Part shown: one piece after another, positions 11,526-33,184 of the stretch
Position numbering within the stretch: position 1 is the first letter of the stretch
Layout of the letters: each line of letters begins with the position of its first letter
Assembly: GCF_043641665.1 (NCBI RefSeq)
Contig: NC_092187.1
Coordinates: 2,481,560 to 2,545,559 of the forward strand
DNA: 64,000 nt
Origin: Enoplosus armatus
Taxonomy: Eukaryota; Chordata; Actinopteri; Centrarchiformes; Enoplosidae
Direction of reading: 5' to 3'
Notes under the pieces: generated by a model
Seen by the model: only the letters and a program-made list of their open reading frames with translations
Told to the model about the DNA's origin: nothing
Database searches by the model: none
Program-made: the position numbers and the translations under genes

Positions 11526-12285
11526 CTCTCCTCTCTACTGCTAGGAATATCATTTTAGCATTTTTACAACATTATATTTTAGCCCGCTGGGAAGTATGTG
11601 GGATGGGAGTCATTGCAACACAGTCACAGCAGAATAGATATCATGTGTCCCGGGTTGGCTCCCCCAGCTTGTTTTCAAAGCAGTGTATTTAGGTCAACAA
11701 CAGTCTGCTCTAACCTACTGATAGAGATCTTTTTCTGAGTTTCTAACTAAATTTGGAAAAATTCGACACAAACTTTTCTCATCTGGAAAGGTTTCCAGAT
11801 GAAAAAAGTTTGTGTGTACCGTGAGTGTGAATTTTTCACCTGCTCATGTTCAAAACAGTTCTGAGTTGAATGACAAAACAGAGGGCCCTGGTCAGAAATG
11901 GTGCCATAAATATCACGGCCTAAACTGAAGGTATGCTCAAGGTCTTGTTGATCCACAGCTCTTGCCGGCAAGTCAGCTGCCTGGCATTGTGGGCAGTATC
12001 CAGAGGCATCTTAGCAAAACCTATTTTTGTACTTGAGTCTGGGGGCAAAGAATCTAGTGTTCTCAAAAAAACTTCAAGCCACTGGTCCTCAGGGTTGTTA
12101 TTGTTTTTCATGCGACAGAAAAATGTGCGATTCTTATAAGTTGACAATGTAAGCCCTTGGGCCTTTTTGTCTTTTGTGTTAAACCTAGAAGTTTGGTCTG
12201 TGAAGTTGTTGGTTGTTGATCAACATGAGGTGAAGTCAAAGTCATATCTTCTGCTCAGCTAACCAATTTTGCTTTTTCCCAACAG

Positions 12286-12947
12286 TATGAAGTGAAACGG
12301 AACTGAATTTTTGTACCATCCGCAACTGCTTCAAGTTCAGATCATAACAAAGAAACTGAAGATAAACCTCCCGAAACAAGCAAAGTTGCAACACTGAAGA
12401 CACACAGGGAAAAAAAGGATCACTTCAAGGGTTTAAAACACAAGAAGTAACCAAATCCTGAAACGACCAAAGAAGATGCACATCAGCCCAATTGAAACGC
12501 AGACGAGAAGCAAACCTATGCCCATATTCTGAGAAGACAATAACTGATCTGAAACCAGAAGTTTGTGCCTACTCAACAGCTTTGACAAAGCACACGTCCC
12601 AACGCTGCTCCTAGCCCTCCTCATCCTCGCCACACCACCGACTCACCACCGGGGTGTGGAGTGGGCTGCTATCTGCTAGTTTTTCCCCCCATAGTTCCCT
12701 CGTCTTTTCCTCCCTTTACTCCTTCCACTGTTTTCATTGTAATTTTTTCTAAGCAGTGTTATTACACCTGCGTTGGCCTTTTTTTGCGCTAGATTTCTCC
12801 CCCTTTTTTGCTTTATGCAACCATCTAGAACTTGTGCCAGAAACCTGTAACAAGTGTGTGTGTTCAACTGTGTGCGTGAAGAGATCAGCAGGAACTGCAT
12901 AGTCATCGAGATCCTGAGAATCACAAGATTCAAGACGACAAATAAAG
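12286..12947 (+). other. csde1: Candidate long 5' UTR exon of csde1 with pyrimidine-rich tract
   Basis: Bounded by a good acceptor (TTTTTCCCAACAG|TATG) and a donor (AATAAAG|GTGGGT). The frame is closed in all three plus phases, so it would be untranslated. It contains a pyrimidine-rich stretch from about 12679 to 12760 with TTTTTCCCCCC and CTTTTCCTCCC blocks. The mammalian UNR 5' UTR is known to carry an IRES with a PTB-binding pyrimidine tract, so this may be its counterpart. That link is inference. Confidence 0.4.
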
Positions 12948-14098
12948 GTGGGTCTCAGTTGCAGTCCCTTCATAACATGAGACCTATCATGTTAACAACT
13001 GTATTTTGTAACTGTTTAGTCACTTATGATTTAATATGTCATGTTTTGAATGATGTCCTCCCCCCAATCATGAGAAGTTGTCCCTGTAAGGGCTTTTAAG
13101 AATTGAGATAAAAGAATTTGATACCCCAAGTTGGGTGGAATTCAGAAAATGTAATTGGTAAATTCCCTGTTTGTACACATTGCCCTGGTGTGCAGGTGTA
13201 CAAACACAGATTGTGTAATGCTCTCAATTCTTGTTCAGTTTGGCCAGCAGTTTTGGGCAGCAATGCAGAGGTTGTTTTAATCACTGAACACAAATAAGAG
13301 TGTGTTTTGTCCTTGTTTGCCTAAACAACATCCAACTTTGACAAACGCTACTATTTCTGAAATGTTTTTTATTGAAACTGTATCTGGATCATATGGCCTG
13401 ATCAGTTAGAGTTTGGGGTTTGACATTTTTAAATGGCAGCATCTTCAGTGATTCATTTGCAGCAGCTGATTTCACTGATTAGCGCACCTTCAACCAGAGA
13501 GAGGGAGATATCGGTGAAAGCAGATGTTGCAGTGCGTGGTTAGAAACGAACCATGTCTATTCGCTGCTCTTCGAGCATGTTTAGACATTCCTAATGTGGA
13601 ATGAGGGCAAAGTGATACTGAGTTGAAGGGTTGATTCTATTGTGTCAGTGACCTCTACATTGCTATTTGCTAAAGATAACTTAAAAAAACTTCACACAAG
13701 CCAGCTGAACTGAACTGAGCCTCCACCTCCAAACAGTTAAACTGGTTATTCAATTGAGTTTGAGAATTATGATTGCCTTCCCACACCCAGCTCGCACCTT
13801 TTTTCTATTCTGTCGTTTTCAAGTCATATCCTCCCTGAATTTTGCCTTTTCAACTCCCTCCCTGGGGGATAGAAGCCCACAGCTATTTTCCTTTTTGTTT
13901 GTGACACTTGGCAGACTGGCTGACCTATCTACCTTACCCGTTATGTTTGTTCCTCTCTTCACCCTTGCAGACATCCAGCGGTGTATCATTTGGGTGGTTA
14001 CATAAAAATAGTCCTTAACAGTCAAGCAAAAAAAAATTAAACAAGTAATCAAGTTCAGCAAGTGCTCAAGCAAGTTTGGTCCGAGTTTATGGGAAAAT

Positions 14099-14224
14099 AT
14101 GGGCAGCCCCTGGAAAGGCTTTGTTGAGTTTACCTTGCCTGCGTCGCCACCCACCGCGTTTGTTAGCGCTGACCTGAGCAGCACCTCCCCTGTCGGACTC
14201 AGCCTGTCGCCATATGGCCGATCC
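14099..14224 (+). CDS. csde1: Alternative first coding exon of csde1
   Basis: ATG at 14099 opens a 42-residue frame beginning MGSPWKGFVEFTLPASPP and ending in YGRS. The last codon abuts a consensus donor, TCC|GTAAGT, in phase 0, so it joins directly to the ATG of the 16238 exon in the csde1 frame. The other upstream coding exon (15450-15608) also ends in phase 0 with the residues RS. The two look like mutually alternative N-terminal exons. I believe a similar N-terminus exists in annotated vertebrate CSDE1 isoforms, but I cannot check this. Confidence 0.55.
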
Positions 14225-15449
14225 GTAAGTTCCACCTTCGCACCTCTTTTTCTACGTGCCCCACCCCATCGAACACCCATCCACCCACCTTGCCCTGCAT
14301 CTTTCTGCTGTGAATGGCCTAACCTCTTCCATCCTTTTCGGGCTCCCGAGACTAGCCTCTACTCAGTTATATTGTTGCAGGGTGAGGGGTGTTCTGCTGA
14401 TTAGACTGTAGAAATTTGGCACTTTTCACAAGTCCTGAAGAACCTTTTTTTTTTTTTTCTTTCTTTTTTCCCCCTCATTTTTACTTTGCGTCACAATGCA
14501 GTAAAACCTTAGTTCGGCCATGACACGGGCAAATCCTGTTGGGCTACATTAATGCTGGTACATAACTTCGCTCAAATCAAGGCAACACAAACACAAGCTA
14601 AACTACATACCAGTCGGTCCCTGGTATTGAGAAATACCGATAAATATGTTTTAAGACTCAATCATTTGTCATAGTGTAGTACAGGGCCTAACAGAAGAGG
14701 CTGTTCTGGGACCCCCTCATAACCCATAACCCATCACCAACTCTGTCCACTGTAGATGCACCGCTATTTGACCTGTCATCTGCATTTTCTGAGTCTCCAT
14801 CTTCAGTAGTTTTATTTTACTCGACCTTGAGTGAAATTTGCGACACTGCACTTTGAACCACTTCACATTAACTGGCTGCTCAAAAAAAGCAGGTTGATCT
14901 TTTCAGTTTTTAGTCTGCCTTCTTTTGTAGAGCAATTCCTGTTTGAATGCATTGGTGTTATCATCCACTTATTAGTGCTATTGATTAATAATGTAATGTT
15001 AGATTGTCATGGTAGCAGATCCATTGTTACTGAGAGGCCTCAGGGTTTTCTGCTGAGTGTTTTGGTGCCAGGAGTTCCCACATGGTTTGGCTATTGGTTG
15101 GTGGTTATGATGAGCTAAAATATACAATAGCATGGGAGAAATCTTTGTGCACAAGATGTAGTATATTGCTGTGATATTGTGAATTTTATATACATCTCTC
15201 TCTCTACGTTTGGCCTCCAAACATCGCTACATGGCCAAACACTGGGTGTCATGAAATATCGACAGATTTGTAAGGACAAGTAGATGATATTAGTATTTTA
15301 TACCCAAATGCTGGATAACAACAACTTGTGATGTCTGGATAAGAGTGATTTAAAAAAAAAAAAAAAAGTTAAATGATATGACTATGCTACTTTTCAAGGC
15401 TGTTGCCTCCTCCCAACAGCAGGTCCAAGTCCTATCCCCAGTGTCAGAA

Positions 15450-25835
<10,386 letters not shown>

Positions 25836-26066
25836 GCAATACGGAGCCTACCCTGTTTGGTGTTGGTGGGATGCTGTCCCAAAGGGCAACAGCAGGGGAT
25901 AAGGGAATTTGATTTGACACATGCTTGTACACACAAACTCATACACGAAACATGCGCACACATACAGTAATCGGCATGTGTAACTTTTCTCATTCCACGG
26001 TTCCCTGCCTCCCATGTATGATGTACTTGATACAGAGTTCCACACTGCAGTGTACATGGGATCTCT

Positions 26067-26108
<42 letters not shown>

Positions 26109-27345
26109 GTGATGTATCCTAGAAGTGATTATAGTGTGTAACGGAGGTATTTGTTTCTGAGGGTCCTCTCCCTCTACATCAGAGTGATGACTGTGTGGCT
26201 GTCTATGTCCGTATCTTTTTGAATCTGCTTTGTCTGGAATTCTGCACCTGTAATCTGTCCAGTAGTTTGCCTGGGTGAGTGATTGTGACTGTTGGCATGT
26301 CTTTGAGCATCTGCTCCATTTTTTCTTTTCTCATATTTTTGCTCCTTTACCCATGGAAACTTAAAATGGTTTCATTGTCAGGTTTCCACTACTGTATGCT
26401 TTCCTAAAAGACGCATAAAGCAAAGCAAAGTTCCCTCCATAAGGAGGATCATATTTCTCATATGTGCGAGCTTAAACTGAGGATTCTTCTCTGCTCGGTT
26501 TTTTGAGCAGTTTTAAAAAATGCTTTATTGAAGAGCTGAAGTGAAAGCATGGTGTGTGTGGGTGGTGTATGTGAATGTCAAAGTAGTTAATCTGATGGAT
26601 TTACTTTTACCAATCTGGAGCCTTTAGATACCTTTTTTGGTATTCACATGCTCCACTTAAGCAATTTTCCCCAGGTGCAGAATTCCCTGTGGCATCTTAT
26701 ATCTGCAGTTCTTTTATACTATGTTTTTTTTTTTTTTTTTTTTTTCTCTCGCGCGCATATTTTTGCTTTTTTTTTTTTCATTGAAACTCAATCTGCTAAT
26801 ATTGAATTAAGTAAGAATAAGGTGCCTAAAAACTACAAGCAAAATGAAATGAAAAAAAAAACAAAAAACAAAACAAAAAATTAGATGTATCCTCTGTTCC
26901 CAGCCAACCGCCAAAATATTCAGAACAATCTTAGGGTGGCTTTCTTTTCTAGTAGAAATAATACTGATATGCATCCCAAACCTGTGGGTTGAACTATACT
27001 GTATGTAATGTGTGCTTTTTTTTTTTTTTTTTTTTTTTTTTCTTAGTGAAAGTTCAAACTTCAGATATAATGAAATAAATTTAACTTAAAGAAGGAGAAA
27101 GGTAAAGTATTAGAAATTCACTTTAAAAAAAACAAAACAAAGCATTAAGAATCAGGATATCGGCTATTACGCTCTGGAGACGTGGTGGATGAGCTGTTGT
27201 GCCTCTGCACATTAAGTTACAGTCAAAAATTTATTTCAACTTTGGAGATCACCGGGTTTCAGTTGAACCACCTACAGAGGTTCTCATGTACTTTTGTTAA
27301 TGGTCTTGAATGAAACAATTGAATTAAAATTTTATGAAAATCATG
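25836..27345 (+). other. csde1: csde1 3' UTR
   Basis: Follows the csde1 TGA at 25833-25835. It contains a (GT)n microsatellite at about 26069-26110, long T-runs near 26724 and 27019, and A-rich stretches. The ATTAAA at 27323-27328 is the most likely distal polyadenylation signal; AATAAA near 27074 could be a proximal one. The end estimate is inferred from these signals. Confidence 0.55.
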
Positions 27346-27363
27346 AGGGGTTTTGTTTGTCTT

Positions 27364-27369
27364 TTTATT
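27364..27369 (-). terminator. Candidate polyadenylation signal of the RASSF gene
   Basis: TTTATT on the plus strand is AATAAA for the minus-strand gene. Use of this signal would give a 3' UTR of about 0.9 kb and would place its end within tens of bases of the csde1 distal end. Confidence 0.35.
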
Positions 27370-28033
27370 TCCGAGAATTGCTACAAGTCTGCTTTATCTT
27401 AAGACTGAATAAGGAAAACGTCAAAGCAAAAAATAGCTGTGAAAACAATTCTATTATGTAGACTAGTGTTGCACTCCAAGGAGTCCTCCACTCCAGGGCA
27501 AGAAATAACCTCATTTAAAAAAAGACATTTGTAGTCTGCATTATTAAAGACTAGTTAACGGCTGAGAAACATTCACAACAAGGGCCTCTTAGCTGATGAC
27601 CGAATTTACAAATTCACCAGAGATGAAGCTGAGTCAAAGCATTCGGTCCACTCCCACCCCTCCCAAGACGAATACTTGCACCAGCTTTCTTGAATGCTGT
27701 CATCCAAAATCATCCAATCCATCACTTCTCAAGGGCTAATTATTTGCTTTGTCTTCCAGCACGAAACACACACACACTTCCATTCAGTACAACATAAAAA
27801 GTTCTTATGGACATCATCTGTGAGAATCAGATCCCGCAGAATCCCCAAAATGCACAGACGAAAGCTGAATGTCAAAATAGACAAAATGAAATTTCACATG
27901 TGTATGAAGCAAAGGTAGTAATACTACTACGTTCCCTTGCTTCCAATAAGGGTATAGCATGTACAATGTATTCCACAATGCACCACAACGCAAGGTTGCA
28001 TGGGTTAGATACTCAAGGCACAATGATATTTAA

Positions 28034-28047
28034 CCACTAGGGGGCTC
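28034..28047 (+). promoter_or_regulatory. Candidate CTCF site near the csde1/RASSF 3' ends
   Basis: CCACTAGGGGGCTC matches the CTCF core consensus at 13 of 14 positions (T where a purine is expected near the end). It lies in the probable 3' UTR of the minus-strand RASSF gene, downstream of csde1. Motif match only. Confidence 0.35.
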
Positions 28048-28277
28048 ACTTGAGTGAATAAACAGAGAAGACTTGTGTGCTGATGTAGGATTGGGTGCAC
28101 CACAGTGCCTGTTGCTGTATCCCAAACACATGCAAACACTAAGTATTGGATACAGACACTCAATGTAAGTTAAACCAGGAGGATCAGCGTCTTGCATTTT
28201 GAGGAATCGAATTACAACAACGGATGTACAAGGCATTCATAATATTTAATGACTTTATGACCTCTGTTAATTAGATT

Positions 28278-29800
28278 CTAAACCTTGGTGCTGCCCAGAT
28301 ATATAGTGAGCTCAGAGCGGTGGATCACCTTCTTTTTAGTCTGTGATGGAGAGCTTTGGGTTTCAGACCAACGCGTCCACCACTCCCTCAGCTCGGTGGG
28401 GCCCGTGGGCCGTCGCTCCTTTATCTGGTTGGGAGGAACTAGAGCATGAGGAGGGTTCAAGTCTTCTCTGGGCAGGAACTTCCTGTTAATATTTACATTC
28501 CCATCTGGATCAGATTGTTGGCGATTTAGGTTTTCAGTTGAAACGGCTGAAATCTTAGCGGCGGCCCTTGCACGAACTTTTGAAACCATCTCTGAATCCT
28601 CTTGAACGGCGTTTTGAGTGGCGAAGAAATCAAGCCCCTGCATCTTGCGCTTGTACTCCTCCAGCCTGGCCTTGCTCTCTGCGGCCTTCGCCCTCATCTC
28701 AAGGAACTGGCTCTGCAAGTCTTTCTCGTAACCTTCCTCTGCCTTTAATTCATTCTCCCAAAACTTGATCTGCTCCGTCTCTTCGTCAGCCGTTCTCTGC
28801 TGGGCTTCCTGCGCAGCCTTTCTGGTCCTCTGTCTTTCTTCGAGCTCAAAAATCTGTTTGTCCGTGCGCGCTATCTGGACCTGTATATCCTGCAAACAAC
28901 CGAGTTGACATATTATGGTTTCTCTTAGGCTGTTTTTCTCATCGTCAGTTGTAGCACAGCCTGAACTGGGCAGGTCATCAGATTTTGCCTCTTGAGCCTT
29001 TTTGGAGTGTTTGCTTTCTTTGCCCCTCGTCTGACTTCCCATGCAGCAGGATGTTTGATGATCTAAGTCCGACTGCAAACTTTTCTGACTTCTGACTTTG
29101 CTTCTACTTCTTTGGCCCGAGTTATCTTTCTCGACAGAGAAAGAAACATCCAAAGAGGTGCGGTTCCTTCTGTCGGTCCTCTTACTGCTTTCCTTATCAC
29201 AGGCAGTGCTATAGACCTTGCCTTTACCCAGACTCTCCAGCCATTCCCAGGCCTCCTCCATGAGCGTCATAGACTTTCTTTTAGGCCTTTTCAGGTCCTC
29301 TTTCTGCTGCTCAGCCTCTTTTCTCAAACAGGACAATGGTGGCAAGCTTTGACGATGCAAACTTAGCGAACCACTGCCCCGCCGCATTCTGGTGCCTGCA
29401 TCCTTTCTCCTCAGGGGCGGGCAGGGCTGGTATCTGCCGACTTTTGTCCTGCTCATTTCATCCCAGACTGAGGGTCCGTTGTGGAGCAGTGTGAGTTGGA
29501 CCTCCCTGGCCTGCTCGCCGTACTTCTTAAGAGTCTCTAGAAGGCGTTCATTGGGCGTCATGCACCGCTCAAAGTCTTTAAATTTCTCCTGTAACGTGTA
29601 GCGTCCCGGTTGACCTAAAGACAAAGATGACTGTTTGTCAGCTTGGTGAACATGTCAGAAGGTAAATCTTGCTATGTAAAGCCACAGACGTACATACCCA
29701 GGGCCTGAGCCAACGCTATCACCACTTCTTGGCATGTTGTTTCCTCTGTAACTCCACAAACCACGCGTGGGATACCGTCCACCGACACCTTTACTTCCAT
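28278..29800 (-). CDS. N-terminal RASSF family protein, RASSF7/8-like
   Basis: Ras-association-domain scaffold protein. Two coding exons on the minus strand: 29800-29698 (103 nt) and 29614-28278 (1337 nt), joined in frame as ...[14 protein letters not shown], giving 479 residues. Residues 1-80 form the N-terminal RA/ubiquitin-like domain, starting [17 protein letters not shown], then [15 protein letters not shown], as in RASSF7 and RASSF8. A RASSF8-like [12 protein letters not shown] block follows near residue 125, then PKRKSMTL and LGKGK. The second half is a charged coiled coil (about 265-375) with [10 protein letters not shown], also RASSF8-like. The C-terminus ([13 protein letters not shown]) is not one I can place. 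A 5' acceptor (TCGCAG) lies 10 nt before the ATG, implying upstream non-coding exons. The middle of the protein diverges from human RASSF7 and RASSF8, so I do not assign orthology. It is tail-to-tail with csde1. Confidence 0.88.
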
Positions 29801-30044
29801 TGTACCCTGTCTGCGATTTGAAAAGGAAATTAAAGTGTGTTTAGTAAAGTGGTTGAGACAGCTATATGACCCCCATTAACATTCATTGTAATCCGTCTGC
29901 CCATCATGCAGTTTGAAGTCAGTTTAAAGCTTTTTTGTGGGACATCTAGTGACAGTGTCCCCATGATACCGGAAATGCAGAAAGCAAGGTTTTAATAAAG
30001 GCTTTCAAAGGAATATCCATGACAAAATATTTGAAGGGACCTAC

Positions 30045-30100
30045 CTCTTTGTCCTGTCTGTAGTGCGGCTGCTCTGACCACTCTGATCCGGGGGAACTTT
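30045..30100 (-). other. Candidate non-coding 5' exon of the RASSF gene
   Basis: On the minus strand an acceptor-like CCCAACCAAG leads to a short exon ending GGACAAAGAG with donor GTAGGT. It could splice to the acceptor 10 nt before the RASSF ATG. No coding content is claimed. Confidence 0.3.
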
Positions 30101-31299
30101 CTTGGTTGGGAGGAACATTTGAGCAATTAAGACCAATTAAAATTCCTGAAGGCATCTACCACTGGAGGATAGTTTATGATCCCACCCAGCTTGCGTAGTT
30201 TCCACTTTGCCTGAAAAAACACAGCAAAATCTCTGGGTTTATAGAAAGTTGTACAACAGAAAAATAAAATAAATAGAGACATTTTTGTCGGTCGCTGTCA
30301 GTACTGAGATGGTATGGAGTACATAGCTTGCATAACAAGAGCCTGTCAGTCGGAGAACCCTTTGAGACTTTGACGTTGAAATGAAGAGGCCTTTGTTTAT
30401 GTGTAATCCCGTTGCTCAGGCCAAATGTATCTGTGTTTGCCGCTTTTTTATTCTCATCAGCAGCCAAGTTTTGCTGAACAGCAGCCCACACACCCCGAAA
30501 CATCACCCCAAACAGCCTATTGACCCGCTGCAGACTCCAGTCCTGTTTATTTTACTAGAATTGAAGGCCTTTTGTGAAGTAAAATCTAAACAGCCTCGTG
30601 AAACTTGCCGTGCCCGAAAACAAACCTGTGTATGTGTGTACTCACCAGTTATTATGTGGCTATGCCGTTTTTAGATCTGGGTGTTCCTCTTTATCTTTTT
30701 GACAGGAAGGGTGATTACAATCCAAACAGAACATGTAAACATGCTGAACTGAAGTGTGCACCAGTGAGCCATCACCATCAAGCACACACACACACACACA
30801 CACACGTTCCTCAGTCAGAGTCTGTGCTGCTAAATATATTTCAGGTTTCTTTGCACATGTACTTATGACACCAGTAATATTCAATACCAAACAAAAGATT
30901 GTTATATGAGACCAACTCGAACTCTTTACATATTGGAAATGTGTAAATGGAACGTTCTTTTTTTTTTTGGATTTGTTTCATTTGAATCATGTTTTGCTGC
31001 TTCTCTTCGGTTATCATATGACATTGGAAATGGATTAGAAAAGTAAAAACCACAGGAAACGTCCGCATGGCCAAACACTACCCAAAAAACTCCCAGACCA
31101 GAAGCCGGACAGGGGAGCACCTGTTGTAATTTGGTAGTGTCTGACAGTCCGGGTGGTGATGATAGGAGTAATACGAGACGGGGGAAACTTGGACTCCCTG
31201 CTCCCTCTTGCCCATGTTAACCACATGTCCAGCTGCTGATAATCTCTCGGTTTCATGGTGAGGAACAGTCATTTCTCTCTAGACCACGAAAAAGAAATT

Positions 31300-32860
31300 C
31301 CTCCGAGAACTGTTCATTCATGTCAGCCTGTGCATTTGTTGCCTGGAATAGTTCGCCCTTCAAGTTCACATTCATGTGGCGGCTTTGTCAATGCCGTGGT
31401 CAAAAATGTAGAGATGTAGCTGTAAAAATTCACACACAAAGAGGGAGCAAAGGATTGGAAATGGATTATGTTTCGCCAGTAACTCTTCAGAAGTTAAAAC
31501 ATTCTGTCTGGCATTTTTATTTCTATTGGCTGAACTGACTGACTGCCCATTTCTAACTTGATCTCTTTAACTAGTCGTACCTTAAGAAGAACTTTGACAT
31601 TTAGGATCACATTCCCTAAAAATAGATGGCTTGTTAAATGTCTTAGGAGGACCGGAGAAGCAGAAGTGTGTCACCCAAGTGAATGGCAAAGTCTGTGCAA
31701 TGAGGACGAGGATTTTTCCTCTGTAACAACCAAAGAAATAGTCATTACATAAAGGGTGAATTCACCCAAAATGTTTCTACTTACCTATTCTCATATCTAG
31801 CAAGGCAGATAGTTTGAGTTTTACTTTACTTTTGAAATACCTGTCTCTGAGATTTCTGATACAATGGTGCGTGGAATTTTGTTTGTCGTGCTCAAAGTAG
31901 TAAAAGATTGCATTAAAAAGGTTCAACTGCAATTGAAATACTCCCAAAAGAAACTGTTGACAACATGTTCCGAGTACCCAGGACATCGCCTGTATGTACG
32001 TTTTCAAAGCTCTGAGGAGAACAAATCCATTGACTTCCATCGTAGGGTAGTGGCAGAAGATTCGGAGAAGAACCAGGACAAACAAAGCTAAAAACGTTCT
32101 GCAGGGCTAGATATATACAGCCTAACCAATCTGAGAACGCAATATCAGCCTTTTTGCCATTTGAAAAATTACAAAATTGATTTGTGATATTCGTGGTCCC
32201 ATGAGGGTTAATCCTGCTGACCTTGATCCCCTGACTTTTCCTTGAGCACCAATCTCATCATACCTCAACATAGACTGGCACAAAGTTTTTAACAGACAAT
32301 TATTGTCCACAAGAAAGGAATTCTAATGACTTTCTAGCGCCATCATCAGGTCAATGGGCATTGCCATTGTGAGCACGTTAAGAGTTTTAGTTCAAATCGC
32401 CGCTGTGCTTCTAGTACAGCCTCACAGAGCCGCTGGCTTGATGGGAACTAGATGGCAAAATAGTCTCTAAAGTTGGTCTGTGAGGTTTAACAGAACTAGA
32501 CCTTATGCTGAAAAGTAGCAGCATGGAGCTTTGAGTGGTTTCTCGGTAACAACAATATAACACGACTTGAATGCCTCTGTGAAAACTACAAATCGCTGAT
32601 GTCAGTGGGTTTCATGTTTTCAGATCAAGCAAAGGCATCGTGGGCTGAGAGTCCACTCCACTTGCGCTATGAATCCCTAAAGTGTCAAAAATGGGCCGTC
32701 ATCATTTTTTTTAAAACTGACGTTTTTTTTTCTTATTTACTGAAAACATTTTCACCCAACAGCAAGAATAACAATTGCGTCACCTGATGCATTTGCATTG
32801 GATAGAAAGGGTGTGTTGTGAATCTGAAGACTAACTCACGAGCGCCCGTCTAAAAGCCCG
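31300..32860. other. Intergenic interval upstream of ampd1
   Basis: No coding exon is recognisable. The part around 31750-32090 looks like a dispersed repeat (listed separately). I searched this whole csde1-ampd1 interval for the conserved NRAS N-terminus and switch regions on both strands and saw none. Confidence 0.5.
31752..32090. repeat. Dispersed repeat of the 'TTCACCCAAA' type
   Basis: Starts AAAGGGTGAATTCACCCAAA and continues with a CTTACCTATTCTCATATCTAG stretch (shortened here), a pattern common to short non-autonomous teleost elements. A related-looking start, AAAGGGCCAGTTTACCCAAA, occurs at about 34384. No long ORF is present. Confidence 0.5.
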
Positions 32861-32900
32861 CCCGCCATGTGCAGAGCAACTTGTGCAGCTATCAGGGTGT

Positions 32901-32907
32901 TATATAA
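32901..32907 (+). promoter_or_regulatory. ampd1: Candidate ampd1 TATA box
   Basis: TATATAA lies about 280 nt upstream of the ampd1 ATG. A MEF2-like CTTAAAATAG follows at 32965-32974 (9 of 10 to consensus), in keeping with muscle expression. Without transcript data the true start is unknown. Confidence 0.3.
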
Positions 32908-33184
32908 TACGAGTCTTTGTCTCCACACTGTGCCTGTCAGTGAGTCCTGTGTGCACATAGACAACTTAAAATAGAGTTGGACACATATGAGTTCCCTATT
33001 ACGTCAAGGCGTGTCCCGCGTGGTGGTGGGGGGGGGGGGCGCAGGTTCTGGTTACACTTGCGGCAGAGGGAGCTTAATATTGCATAGACCAAGCACAGGG
33101 CAGCACACTTCCCTACTACAGTGGTCCAGTGGCTGACCTCCCTTTCCCAGTCCTCAGGGAGCGTTTCAACAGAAGATTGTCGCC

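Noticed and set aside
13819..14280. 153-codon minus-strand open frame
   Set aside because: It overlaps the alternative csde1 exon in antisense, has no domain I recognise and no splice or promoter context.
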